Source: Niastella koreensis GR20-10 (GTDB lineage Bacteria > Bacteroidota > Bacteroidia > Chitinophagales > Chitinophagaceae). From it: 64,000 nucleotides of DNA. Of the stretch, positions 1 through 7,300 are shown one piece after another. Made by a program: the position numbers and the translations under genes. The stretch covers positions 2,356,001 through 2,420,000 of the forward strand of contig NC_016609.1 in assembly GCF_000246855.1 (NCBI RefSeq), in the 5' to 3' direction. Within the stretch, counting starts at the first letter, position 1. Each line of letters opens with the position of its first letter. Below the pieces are notes generated by a model that had not been told where the DNA came from, made no database searches, and saw only the letters and a program-made list of their open reading frames with translations.

Positions 1-44
1 TTGGATTACCTCGTTTATTTTCTTTAACAGAATTAACAAGAGAA

Positions 45-818
45 CTATCTCCATTTAAAAGCAAAATAACTGCATGGCTTATCTTCTACATTGGTAATGC
101 CATGCATTTTCCCGCTTTCCATGATGTACAGATCGCCGGGGCCACCGGTATAGGTTTTACCATCGATGACCATGGAGGTATTGCCTTCGGTTATTAATAT
201 GAGTTCCGTTTCCACGTGTTGGTGCGGGGCATGGCTGGGGCCGGCATGGTCCAGTTGCGTTACGTGCATTTCGAAGAAATCGGTCATAGCCGTGGGGCGT
301 TCAAAGTATTTGCGTGAGCCGCCTTTATCTGTCTTTTTAAAAGGTAATGAGTCTATGTTAAGGATCAATATGCCGCCTGCTTTTTTACTACGTTCCAGGT
401 CTATAGGTTTTTTTGACCGAAAGGCAAAAGCATAGTAGGTGAGTGGGCCATTGCCAACATTCTCGAAGGCCTGCATCTCCTGTGGTGGTATCAGGATCAC
501 GCTGCCTGCGCTTATTCTTTTTGTTTGATTGCCTACCGTGCACTTCATGGTGCCTTCCTTTATAATAATCAGCTCTTCCCGGTCTTTTTGCGCATGCGGT
601 GGTCGGGGAGGAGCGCCTTTTTCCTGGGTGGTGGCATGCACTTCAAAATAATCAAATTCGGGAGTAGTGCCCTGGGTAAGTTTCCGGCTTTCGCGGTGAT
701 CGCCTTTTGTTACAGGCAGCTCATTCCAATGAATAACGCCTGAGGGAACAGGTTGCAATTGTTGTGCAAAGGCGCTTATGGCCAATAGTTGAATCAGGCA
801 GGCAAGTAAGATTTTCAT
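45..818 (-). CDS. secreted double-cupin protein
   Basis: The 257-residue product opens with a signal peptide (MKILLACLIQLLAISAFAQ) and so is exported. It carries two cupin units: residues about 55-135 with a PPHAQKDREEL stretch, and about 175-255 with HAPHQHVETELI, which has the histidine and glutamate pattern of cupin metal sites. The first unit has fewer histidines and may bind metal poorly. Bicupins include dioxygenases, isomerases and sugar-binding proteins, so the substrate cannot be named. The gene stands alone, and the next gene upstream lies beyond the 21-bp repeat array. Confidence 0.8.
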   Translation of the reverse strand: MKILLACLIQLLAISAFAQQLQPVPSGVIHWNELPVTKGDHRESRKLTQGTTPEFDYFEVHATTQEKGAPPRPPHAQKDREELIIIKEGTMKCTVGNQTKRISAGSVILIPPQEMQAFENVGNGPLTYYAFAFRSKKPIDLERSKKAGGILILNIDSLPFKKTDKGGSRKYFERPTAMTDFFEMHVTQLDHAGPSHAPHQHVETELILITEGNTSMVIDGKTYTGGPGDLYIMESGKMHGITNVEDKPCSYFAFKWR

Positions 819-940
819 ATCGTATGATTGGCTGGTTGGGTGCTGTTATGAATCGTATGGAAATTTAGGGATTTATCGGATCAGGTCAAAAAGATTGAGG
901 CAGAAGCTGTTGCCCTGACACAGTTTTTTAAACAGACCGG

Positions 941-1443
941 CGTTTCTAACTTAAGATGCCGCATTTAGGACTAACAATGCCGCATTTCCCAGGTGCGAAG
1001 CCAAATTTCTCATGAGCGAAATCCAATTTCCCAGGTGCGAAGTTTAATTTCTCATGAGCGAAGCTAAATTTCCCATGTGCGAAACATAATTTCCCAGGTG
1101 CGAAGCTAAATTTCCCATGTGCGAAACATAATTTCTCATGGGAAATTGAAAATTTTAACCAACATTGCCGCATAAGTTGCCAACTTTAGTGCAAAAGTTT
1201 GAAACTTTCAACAAGACTTCGACACTTTCTATGTAATGTTTTGAACTTATCATCCAATCTTGTAAACTTTCAACGCAATCTTTCGAACTTTCCACACAAA
1301 GTTGCTCCTTTACGACGGAATGTTGCCCACTGACACGTAAAGTTGGTTACTGATGAGTTATTGTTAGTTATTGATGACTTAAAGTAAGGAATTGATGAGG
1401 TATAGTTTGGCTATTTATAAGTCATAATGATCTACTGATGACT
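941..1443. repeat. 24-unit degenerate 21-bp tandem repeat array
   Basis: Counting by hand, 24 consecutive units fill 941-1443, all 21 bp long except one of 20 bp at 1319-1338. Units at 983-1150 are near-identical (AATTTCCCAGGTGCGAAG plus 3 bases; variant AATTTCTCATGAGCGAA). Units at 1193-1318 are of a second type (AATCTTTCGAACTTTCNACNC). Units at 1339-1443 are of a third (AAAGTTGGTTACTGATGAGTT-like at 1339, with a shared ANTGATGA core). Units at the borders are hybrids, so the array seems to have evolved in place. There are no unique spacers, so it is not CRISPR. It lies in non-coding DNA between two minus-strand genes. Function unknown. Confidence 0.9.
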
Positions 1444-1450
1444 CATAAAT

Positions 1451-1480
1451 AAAAAACCATCCGCCGTGGCGAATGGTTTT
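1451..1480 (-). terminator. rho-independent terminator of the 64-aa gene
   Basis: AAAACCAT at 1453-1460 pairs with ATGGTTTT at 1473-1480, with an inner CGCC/GGCG stem. Read on the minus strand the hairpin is followed by a run of T. It lies 26 bp past the stop codon of the minus-strand gene that ends at 1506, and borders the repeat array. Confidence 0.75.
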
Positions 1481-1505
1481 GCATGTATTATAAGAATTAA
1501 TTTAT

Positions 1506-1700
1506 TTATTTCTTCTTCATAAATTCAGGTATGCCGTATTTGTCAGTATATTCTTTAGGCAATCCATGTTCTTTTAAAAACTCAATTGCTTCTTCCCGCT
1601 TTCTTTTAACGAAAGGGTCATTACTATAATCTCTTAATTCTTTGACTATAATAATATTCTTTGTGTAATCTTCAAGTGATGGTGTTGCTGACATAAACAA
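1506..1700 (-). CDS. small charged protein, possible partner of the DUF6934 gene
   Basis: A 64-residue, lysine- and glutamate-rich soluble protein with no signal peptide or recognisable family. Residues 20-50 (ELRDYSNDPFVKRKREEA and following) look helical. It could also start at Met3 (1694). It begins 29 bp after the stop of the DUF6934-type gene on the same strand and is closed by its own hairpin terminator, so the two probably form one transcript. The size and pairing are like a toxin-antitoxin locus, but nothing in the sequence proves that role. Confidence 0.6.
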   Translation of the reverse strand: MFMSATPSLEDYTKNIIIVKELRDYSNDPFVKRKREEAIEFLKEHGLPKEYTDKYGIPEFMKKK

Positions 1701-1729
1701 CCTTATTTTATATAATAAAGATACATTAT

Positions 1730-2167
1730 TTATTTTATTTTTACCATAAAAGCTTCGTAATTCTTACATTTCTCAATAGGTTGCCAATGTCCATCTATAT
1801 ATCCTTTAACAGTTAATAAGATGCTGATCTCTTGCCAATTAGCGAGAATTCCCATTTGGTAGAGCCTGGTTCTGGCGGGTGTGCTTCCCTTTGCAAATAC
1901 AATTGCATTGGGATAATATTTGATGAAGCTCATAACGGCTCCGGCTACCGTTGCTAACACTTTATCGCGGTCATGGTTATTACTCCTTACTTTATCATCC
2001 AATTCCGGTACAGTCTCATCCCAGTCTCCAAACGATAAATTAAAAAAGTTATCACCCATTTCATCAAAGTTAATTACTTTTTTAATGGAGCCTTTGGGTC
2101 CATCACTTACAAACTCATAAGTACGGTGTTCATTGGTTGATTTCGTACAGTATATATCTCGATGCAT
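1730..2167 (-). CDS. DUF6934-like hypothetical protein
   Basis: I recognise the pattern of a Bacteroidota family of unknown function (DUF6934): an early YEFVSDGPKGSIKKVINF strand, a central DKVLATVAGAVMSFIKYYP helix, then VFAKGSTPARTRLYQMGI. The open frame extends to 2287, but the family starts close to the YEFVSDGPKG block, so I chose Met41 of the open frame (2167), giving 145 residues. It is transcribed ahead of the 64-aa gene. Family assignment is from memory of motifs; biological role unknown. Confidence 0.6.
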   Translation of the reverse strand: MHRDIYCTKSTNEHRTYEFVSDGPKGSIKKVINFDEMGDNFFNLSFGDWDETVPELDDKVRSNNHDRDKVLATVAGAVMSFIKYYPNAIVFAKGSTPARTRLYQMGILANWQEISILLTVKGYIDGHWQPIEKCKNYEAFMVKIK

Positions 2168-2346
2168 AACAACAAAAGCATAAAGGCGTCTTTCATACCT
2201 GAAAGGGCACGTGTTAACAATAATGAGTGGGAAATCTACATTTGCTGATTGGGATATGGAAGATACTAAATAATTTAGGATATGCAATAAGGATAGAAGT
2301 AAAATTCGACAGAATATTTACTGTTGTATGTAAAGTATACTCTATA

Positions 2347-2383
2347 GTAAAATTTTGTACTGCCCCCCAGTACAAAATTTTAC
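2347..2383. terminator. perfect 15-bp inverted repeat, probable terminator
   Basis: GTAAAATTTTGTACT (2347-2361) is matched exactly by its reverse complement at 2369-2383 around a 7-nt GCCCCCC loop. It sits 22 bp past the end of the minus-strand oxygenase-WD40 gene and upstream of the DUF6934 gene. The A/T-rich outer stem gives a U-rich 3' arm on either strand, so it may act as a terminator, although no separate T-run follows. Confidence 0.55.
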
Positions 2384-2405
2384 CGTGTCTTATTTCAACC
2401 CGATA

Positions 2406-3854
2406 TTAAATCTCCCACACCCTTATCGTTCCATCATACGAAGCGCTGATGATTGCATTATCGGCGAGCTGTTCAATGGACTGTACAAAGTTCTGGTGTT
2501 CGAGCCCGGTCAGTAATTGACCGTTGAAATCCCAAAGCTTTACCTTGTTGTCTTCACCGCCTGTTGCGAGGGTGTTGTTGATGACCTTTATCGTTCTGAT
2601 AATGCCGTTATGCGCTTTGAAGGTGGTGCTGGAATTGTTGTTCAGCGTTCGGATGGTAATGTCGCCATGCAGGTTACCGCTGATCAATTGGTTAGTGGGA
2701 GCATGAAAAGCCAGGCTGATGACAGGCGCGTTCTCAGTAAAGGAAGCAAGTTGTTGTCCGGTTGCTTTGTTCCATATTTTAATGGATTGATCTTCCGATG
2801 CAGATGCAATAGTTTGTTCATTGAGTTGCAGTACCTGCCAAACCCAGTTGGTATGCCCGGTGAATGTTTGTAAAATAGTACCATTGAGGTCTGCAAGGTG
2901 AATGGTGTTATCGCCACTGCCCGAGGCAAACGTGTTATCGGTTATGCGGCATAAAGATAGTACAAGGGCATTGTGGATCCTGATCTTTTGTATTGCTTTG
3001 AAATCTTTCCAGACAATAATGTGCTGGTCGCGGGAACCTGAAATAAAAGTATTGGCATTTATTTTCGCCAGACTAAGAATAGAGTTCCGGTGTTCTTTTA
3101 ACGACATTTTTTCTTCGCCGGCAATGCTCCAGGCTTTGATGCTGGTGTCCCTGCCGCCGCTTAAAATAGTATCGTCATCGAATTTTAACAACGACCAGAT
3201 GTACCCCAGGTGTCCTGCGAAAGGTTCTTTTTGTGAACTGCCGTTTGTTCTGGAATACAGGATGTCACTTCTCAGCACAAACTTTTCGCCCTCCGACAAT
3301 ACTTCGCCTTCGTGCCACACATTGTGATCAAACACGATCAGGTCGCCCTGTTTGGGAATATACGATGCCCAGATCTCATTTGTTTCTTTTGTTTTAAAGA
3401 ACAGCGTTCTGCCTCCTTTAAATTCTGTGGCGCTGTTCAGGTAGATCATGAACGTAAGTTTTGATTGTACCGTTTCACTGCGATAATGCACCCCATCGAG
3501 ATGGCGATGGAAATACTGATTGGCGGAATACTTACAAAACCTGAGCCGGGTATTTAATTCTTTTAATTGCCAGGTGCCGTTTTCGGCAGGAATGGCATTG
3601 TTTACTTCGATGGTTGTAGGCAAATATGGTTTTACTTTTTGAAACAGCCTGGCGGCTAATGCTTCATCGTCTATTACAAACCGGTCGTTATTCCGGTAAT
3701 AGGTGGGGTAATTGGAGTTGGCTTTTTGAAATGAGTTTTTGATCTCAGTGTTTAATAAGGCTTCACATGCTGTTTGGGAGAAAAGCGAAGGGATCACAAA
3801 ACAGGTGAAGTTGGAATCGGGGAGTACGTGCTGTACGGACAGACGGGTGGCCAT
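2406..3854 (-). CDS. 2-oxoglutarate/Fe(II) oxygenase fused to a 7-blade WD40 propeller
   Basis: Residues about 15-205 form a prolyl-4-hydroxylase-like double-stranded beta-helix: HxD at His118 and Asp120 (in FHRHLDGV), the distal ligand His181 (VWHEGE), and Arg195 as probable 2-oxoglutarate anchor (FVLRSDILY). The GDLIVFDH strand before His181 is typical of the family. Residues about 213-482 are seven WD40 units, each with a GH- or H-start and an (S/G)G..D..I..W end (SGSRDQHIIVW, ASASEDQSIKIW, SASYDGTIRVW). There is no signal peptide, so it acts in the cytoplasm. The propeller would present or select a protein substrate. The gene is monocistronic. Domain calls are firm; the substrate is unknown and the fusion is unusual. 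Confidence 0.88.
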   Translation of the reverse strand: MATRLSVQHVLPDSNFTCFVIPSLFSQTACEALLNTEIKNSFQKANSNYPTYYRNNDRFVIDDEALAARLFQKVKPYLPTTIEVNNAIPAENGTWQLKELNTRLRFCKYSANQYFHRHLDGVHYRSETVQSKLTFMIYLNSATEFKGGRTLFFKTKETNEIWASYIPKQGDLIVFDHNVWHEGEVLSEGEKFVLRSDILYSRTNGSSQKEPFAGHLGYIWSLLKFDDDTILSGGRDTSIKAWSIAGEEKMSLKEHRNSILSLAKINANTFISGSRDQHIIVWKDFKAIQKIRIHNALVLSLCRITDNTFASGSGDNTIHLADLNGTILQTFTGHTNWVWQVLQLNEQTIASASEDQSIKIWNKATGQQLASFTENAPVISLAFHAPTNQLISGNLHGDITIRTLNNNSSTTFKAHNGIIRTIKVINNTLATGGEDNKVKLWDFNGQLLTGLEHQNFVQSIEQLADNAIISASYDGTIRVWEI

Positions 3855-4009
3855 AATATAATATTTAGTTAGTTCTTTTCATATGGCTTAATAAATGTAA
3901 CTACTGCCTGTTAGTTTTAATATAAATATCATTAGCAGTAAACCGAATCCGTAGTTGAATGGTAAAAAGACCGTGACGACCGGTAGTTCAACAAGGCTTA
4001 TTTGCATAT

Positions 4010-4075
4010 TTGACTGAAATCAGGTAACAAGTTGACACACATCAGGTTTCTACCGTGGCAGTGGGGGTACTTTTG
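4010..4075 (+). promoter_or_regulatory. hemN promoter with two FNR-like boxes
   Basis: Two copies of TTGAC-N4-ATCAG lie at 4010-4023 and 4032-4045, exactly 22 bp (two helical turns) apart. A perfect Bacteroidota -7 element TACTTTTG is at 4068-4075. Site centres are 58.5 and 36.5 bp from its last G, the geometry of FNR/CRP class I plus class II activation. Transcription would start near 4080, so the GTG at 4055 could not be the start codon of hemN. Confidence 0.75.
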
Positions 4076-4090
4076 AATAAATACTACCCC

Positions 4091-5458
4091 GTGCACATAG
4101 ATCAGGCTTTATTGCAAAAATATAATCAACCAACGCCGCGGTATACGAGTTACCCCACCGTACCTTTTTGGAATGAAGGGATAAACAGTGAGCTGTGGAA
4201 AGAAGCGGTGCGCCAGCAGTTTACCATTTGTAATAACGAAGAAGGCATTAGTTTGTACCTGCACCTTCCTTTCTGCGAATCGCTTTGTACTTACTGTGGT
4301 TGTAATAAAAAGATCACCACCAATCATAAAGTAGAAGAAGTTTATCTGGAAGCCATTTTAAAAGAATGGCGTCTGTACCGGGCATTAATGGATACGCCGC
4401 CAGTGATCAGGGAAATTCACCTGGGCGGTGGTACGCCTACTTTTTTCTCGCCGGCCAATCTGCACCGGCTGATTGCAACACTCTTAAAAGATTCCATTAT
4501 ACATGACGATTATGCCTTCAGTATTGAAGGACATCCTAACAACACTACCCGTGAACACCTGGATGAATTATTCCAGTTGGGTTTTCGCCGTATCAGTTAT
4601 GGCGTGCAGGACCTCAACCCCGAGGTTCAACGCATTATTAACCGCATCCAGCCTTTTGAAAATGTTCAAGAGGCTACAGAAACGGCCCGCGCCGCCGGTT
4701 TTACCGCTGTTAATTTCGATCTCATTTACGGACTTCCGCGGCAAAACGGTGACAGGCTGGCACATACCATTTCCCTGTCGTTAAGCCTGCAACCCGATCG
4801 CATTGCTTTTTACAGTTATGCGCACACGCCCCGCGTAATAGATGCGCAGCGGCTGATCGATGAAAATGATTTGCCCGATGCCGCGGAAAAATTATCGTTG
4901 TACCTGTTGGGAAAAGAACTGATCTCCGCGCAAGGTTATGCCAATATCGGCATGGACCATTTCGCTTTACCCGGCGATGAATTGTATACTGCATGGCAAC
5001 AACAAACCCTGCACCGGAACTTTATGGGCTATACCACGCAAAAAAGCGGTATGCTCCTGGGACTCGGTGTATCGGCTATCAGTGATACGAACACGGCCTT
5101 TGCCCAGAATGAAAAGACTTTGGGGGGGTATTACAAGTCTATTCATTCGGGCAGCCTGGCCGTTCACAAAGGTTATTTCCTGAGTAAGGAAGATGCTCTG
5201 TTCCGCCGCCATATCCTGGATATGGCCTGCCAGGGCCGCACTATCTTTAATCCGTCTTGCACAACTGAATTGGAGCAATGGTGCCTGCCCATGCTGCGCG
5301 ATCTGCAAAACGATGGACTGGTTACCCTGTATAAAGACCGTGTGGAAGTAACAACAACAGGACGGCATTTTATCAGGAACATTTGCAAAGCTTTTGACCT
5401 GCACCTTCTTCGCCGTGATGCTGCCAGCCCGCAGCAGACCTTCAGCAAGGCCATTTAA
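4091..5458 (+). CDS. hemN: oxygen-independent coproporphyrinogen III oxidase
   Basis: A radical-SAM enzyme that oxidatively decarboxylates coproporphyrinogen III to protoporphyrinogen IX without oxygen, in cytoplasmic heme synthesis. It carries the HemN cysteine motif HLPFCESLCTYCGC (C62, C66, C69, C71), the GGGTPTFF glycine motif and the conserved NQPTPRYTSYP N-terminus; 455 residues is normal. The frame is open from a GTG at 4055, but the promoter -7 element at 4068-4075 and the family N-terminus both favour the GTG at 4091. It heads the cbb3 oxidase island, which needs heme under low oxygen, and its promoter carries two FNR-like sites. Confidence 0.93.
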   Translation: MHIDQALLQKYNQPTPRYTSYPTVPFWNEGINSELWKEAVRQQFTICNNEEGISLYLHLPFCESLCTYCGCNKKITTNHKVEEVYLEAILKEWRLYRALMDTPPVIREIHLGGGTPTFFSPANLHRLIATLLKDSIIHDDYAFSIEGHPNNTTREHLDELFQLGFRRISYGVQDLNPEVQRIINRIQPFENVQEATETARAAGFTAVNFDLIYGLPRQNGDRLAHTISLSLSLQPDRIAFYSYAHTPRVIDAQRLIDENDLPDAAEKLSLYLLGKELISAQGYANIGMDHFALPGDELYTAWQQQTLHRNFMGYTTQKSGMLLGLGVSAISDTNTAFAQNEKTLGGYYKSIHSGSLAVHKGYFLSKEDALFRRHILDMACQGRTIFNPSCTTELEQWCLPMLRDLQNDGLVTLYKDRVEVTTTGRHFIRNICKAFDLHLLRRDAASPQQTFSKAI

Positions 5459-5473
5459 GTGTCATTATTTGTT

Positions 5474-5539
5474 TTGAGGATTATCAGCCTGGCTGGTAAC
5501 AGGTGTCATATATTACCGGCTTCATTCCTGGTATTTTTG
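5474..5539 (+). promoter_or_regulatory. FNR-like box and -7 element before the 5587 gene
   Basis: TTGAG-GATT-ATCAG at 5474-5487 differs from TTGAT-N4-ATCAA by two bases. TATTTTTG at 5532-5539 matches TAnnTTTG exactly. The distance from the box centre to the last G is 58.5 bp, identical to the distal hemN, ccoI and ccoS boxes. The match of spacing is the main reason to believe this weaker box. Confidence 0.6.
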
Positions 5540-5586
5540 TTATAGAAACTGGAAATTGAATCTTATAAAATTGAAAATTATTGACT

Positions 5587-5985
5587 ATGCGTTTATCAAT
5601 TTATGGTGAAAGACTGATCACTGACGTGCAAAATCAATTTGCCAGTGTGTATCCATATTTAAAGATCGAGTTCTTCAAGAACGTTGATTTTAGCAGGAAT
5701 ATTTATCCAAGACAAAAACAGGTAGCGCATGCCCTGCAATTAAAGGATGCATACACCTCTAAAAAAGGGGAGGGAGATCTGCTTATTGAAGATGTGATGA
5801 CTGTGTCTGACCTGGAAAGTACTTTCAGGGACCGGTTCGGTTTGGCGGCGCAGGTATTCCGCCGGTCAGGGAACATTTGGCTGGAAACGACCATCACCAA
5901 TGGCTGGACGCTGAAGCAACAAAATGACCATGGCCGGGAGATTACCATTAGCCTGAGACCCGATAGCCGGAACGAAATAATGTGA
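5587..5985 (+). CDS. conserved hypothetical protein of the cbb3/hemN island
   Basis: A 132-residue soluble protein with no signal peptide. The frame is open from a TTG at 5581, but the ATG at 5587 is preferred. Residues 20-45 (YPYLKIEFFK) and 70-130 suggest an alpha-beta fold with a C-terminal strand pair; no cysteine pair or metal motif is present. It lies between hemN and the receiver-CRP regulator and has its own FNR-like box and -7 element, so a low-oxygen role is likely. I cannot name the family. Confidence 0.75.
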   Translation: MRLSIYGERLITDVQNQFASVYPYLKIEFFKNVDFSRNIYPRQKQVAHALQLKDAYTSKKGEGDLLIEDVMTVSDLESTFRDRFGLAAQVFRRSGNIWLETTITNGWTLKQQNDHGREITISLRPDSRNEIM

Positions 5986-6107
5986 AAATGTGAAAATGCC
6001 TCTGCGCGGCCTTCAGTTAACAGCGCAGACTGCCATGATAATAATAAGAGTGCTGAGCAGAAACAATTTTCACATTTCCAAATTTACTAATTTGCACATT
6101 GTTCTTA

Positions 6108-7166
6108 TTAATATAATAAGTTCCGCAGCTTTTCCGGTTGCTCAATTTTAATTTTGCCTCCTTTGATCTCAATTAATTTCTCCGCTTTAAAGTCACTCAG
6201 CGTGCGGATCAACGATTCTGTAGCGGTGCCTACATATTGCGCAATATCCTCCCGGGAAATGTCAATGTTTTGCGCGACCTGGTCGGCCACATGGAATTTC
6301 TGATGAATGTCTACCAGCGCTTTGGCTACACGTTTACGCAACGATCCATACGCCAGCCGCATCAGTCTCTCTTCTTTTTCCTTTACTTCTTTCGAGATCA
6401 GTTTAATGAATTTGGAAGCGATGTTCATGTCGTTGTACACGGCCTGCAAAAAGTGATCTTTGGGAATGGCGATCACTTCTGCATCTTCCAGTACTTCGGC
6501 GGTGTCGTCGTAGTTGGTATCTTCCAGTAAGGTTACATGACCTATATAATCGCCGGTGCTGTACAGGTTGGTGATATATTCTTTCCCTTCGTCATGCACC
6601 TTGAAAGTTTTTATTTTTCCGCTTTTAACGTAGTACAGGTATTTGGGGCGTTTGCCTTCGCTGTAAAGGGTCATTTTTTTGCTCAGGCGTTCACTGTCGT
6701 ATTGATCGGGATCCAGTGGCAGCATGCCGGAACCCTTCAGTTCTTTTATCAACTCATTAGCGCCTTTTTCCCCGGCAGGGAACTGCGTTTTCATAATTTC
6801 TATCTTCTTCAGCCTTACTTCAATTGCATTCAGCAGTTCGATGTCATCGAATGGTTTACTGATGTAATCATCGGCGCCCATTTCCATACCTTTTCTAAAA
6901 TCCTTGCGTTCGGCTTTTGCCGTTAGGAAAATAAAAGGAATGTGCTCGGTATCGGGGTTCTTTTTCAGCAGGTGCAACACCCCGTAGCCATCCAGTTCGG
7001 GCATCATGATGTCGCAAATGATGAGGTCGGGTTTTTCTTTAATGGCTTTTTCCACGCCCTGTTTGCCGTGTTCTGCGCCGAAGGCGTTATACCCGGCCAA
7101 ACTTAAAATTTCCACTATATTTTCCCTGATCTGGTTATGGTCGTCTATGACTAAAATCGATTTCAT
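6108..7166 (-). CDS. response regulator fused to a CRP/FNR-type transcription factor
   Basis: Residues 1-120 are a complete receiver: acidic pair DD (8-9), phospho-acceptor Asp52 (LIICDIMMPELDG), Thr82 and Lys104 (ISKPFD). Residues about 150-270 are a cyclic-nucleotide-binding-type beta barrel (LYSEGKRPKYLYYVKSGKIK). Residues about 280-352 are a CRP-type winged helix (ISREDIAQYVGTATESLIRTL). There are no FNR-type cysteine clusters, so oxygen would be sensed through phosphorylation or by the barrel. The open frame reaches 7232, but MKSILVIDD at 7166 is the natural receiver start. It sits divergent to ccoI, and a TGAC-N4-GTCA palindrome lies in the gap. It is the likely binder of the FNR-like boxes of this island (inference). 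Confidence 0.9.
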   Translation of the reverse strand: MKSILVIDDHNQIRENIVEILSLAGYNAFGAEHGKQGVEKAIKEKPDLIICDIMMPELDGYGVLHLLKKNPDTEHIPFIFLTAKAERKDFRKGMEMGADDYISKPFDDIELLNAIEVRLKKIEIMKTQFPAGEKGANELIKELKGSGMLPLDPDQYDSERLSKKMTLYSEGKRPKYLYYVKSGKIKTFKVHDEGKEYITNLYSTGDYIGHVTLLEDTNYDDTAEVLEDAEVIAIPKDHFLQAVYNDMNIASKFIKLISKEVKEKEERLMRLAYGSLRKRVAKALVDIHQKFHVADQVAQNIDISREDIAQYVGTATESLIRTLSDFKAEKLIEIKGGKIKIEQPEKLRNLLY

Positions 7167-7218
7167 TCTTGATATATTTATTAGCGGGATAAAAATACAA
7201 ATACGGCGGGGATCAAAC

Positions 7219-7284
7219 CTGACGAAAGTCATTTTTTTTGTTGAATTTGCTCATCCCCCTGCCGGTAATGGGCGGCTAATTTAG
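7219..7284 (+). promoter_or_regulatory. FNR-like palindrome and -7 element before ccoI
   Basis: CTGAC-GAAA-GTCAT at 7219-7232 contains the perfect palindrome TGAC-N4-GTCA. TAATTTAG at 7277-7284 matches TAnnTTTG at all but one position, and the box centre is 58.5 bp from its last G, as for ccoS. The box is also 53 bp upstream of the divergent receiver-CRP gene, which would allow autoregulation; no clear -7 element was found on that strand. Confidence 0.6.
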
Positions 7285-7300
7285 CACCCAAAATTGTAAT

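Noticed and set aside
946-1173. A 75-codon minus-strand frame with 7-residue repeats
   Set aside because: It is the direct translation of the 21-bp array, which keeps any frame open where no stop occurs; there is no ribosome site or family match, and the array continues beyond it out of this pattern.
941-1443. CRISPR array
   Set aside because: Units are contiguous with no unique spacers and no cas genes are near.
4055-4090. Upstream GTG start of hemN
   Set aside because: It lies before the likely -7 element and adds residues not seen in the family.
7167-7232. Upstream extension of the receiver-CRP gene
   Set aside because: The 22 extra residues precede the normal receiver start and would overlap the TGAC-N4-GTCA palindrome.
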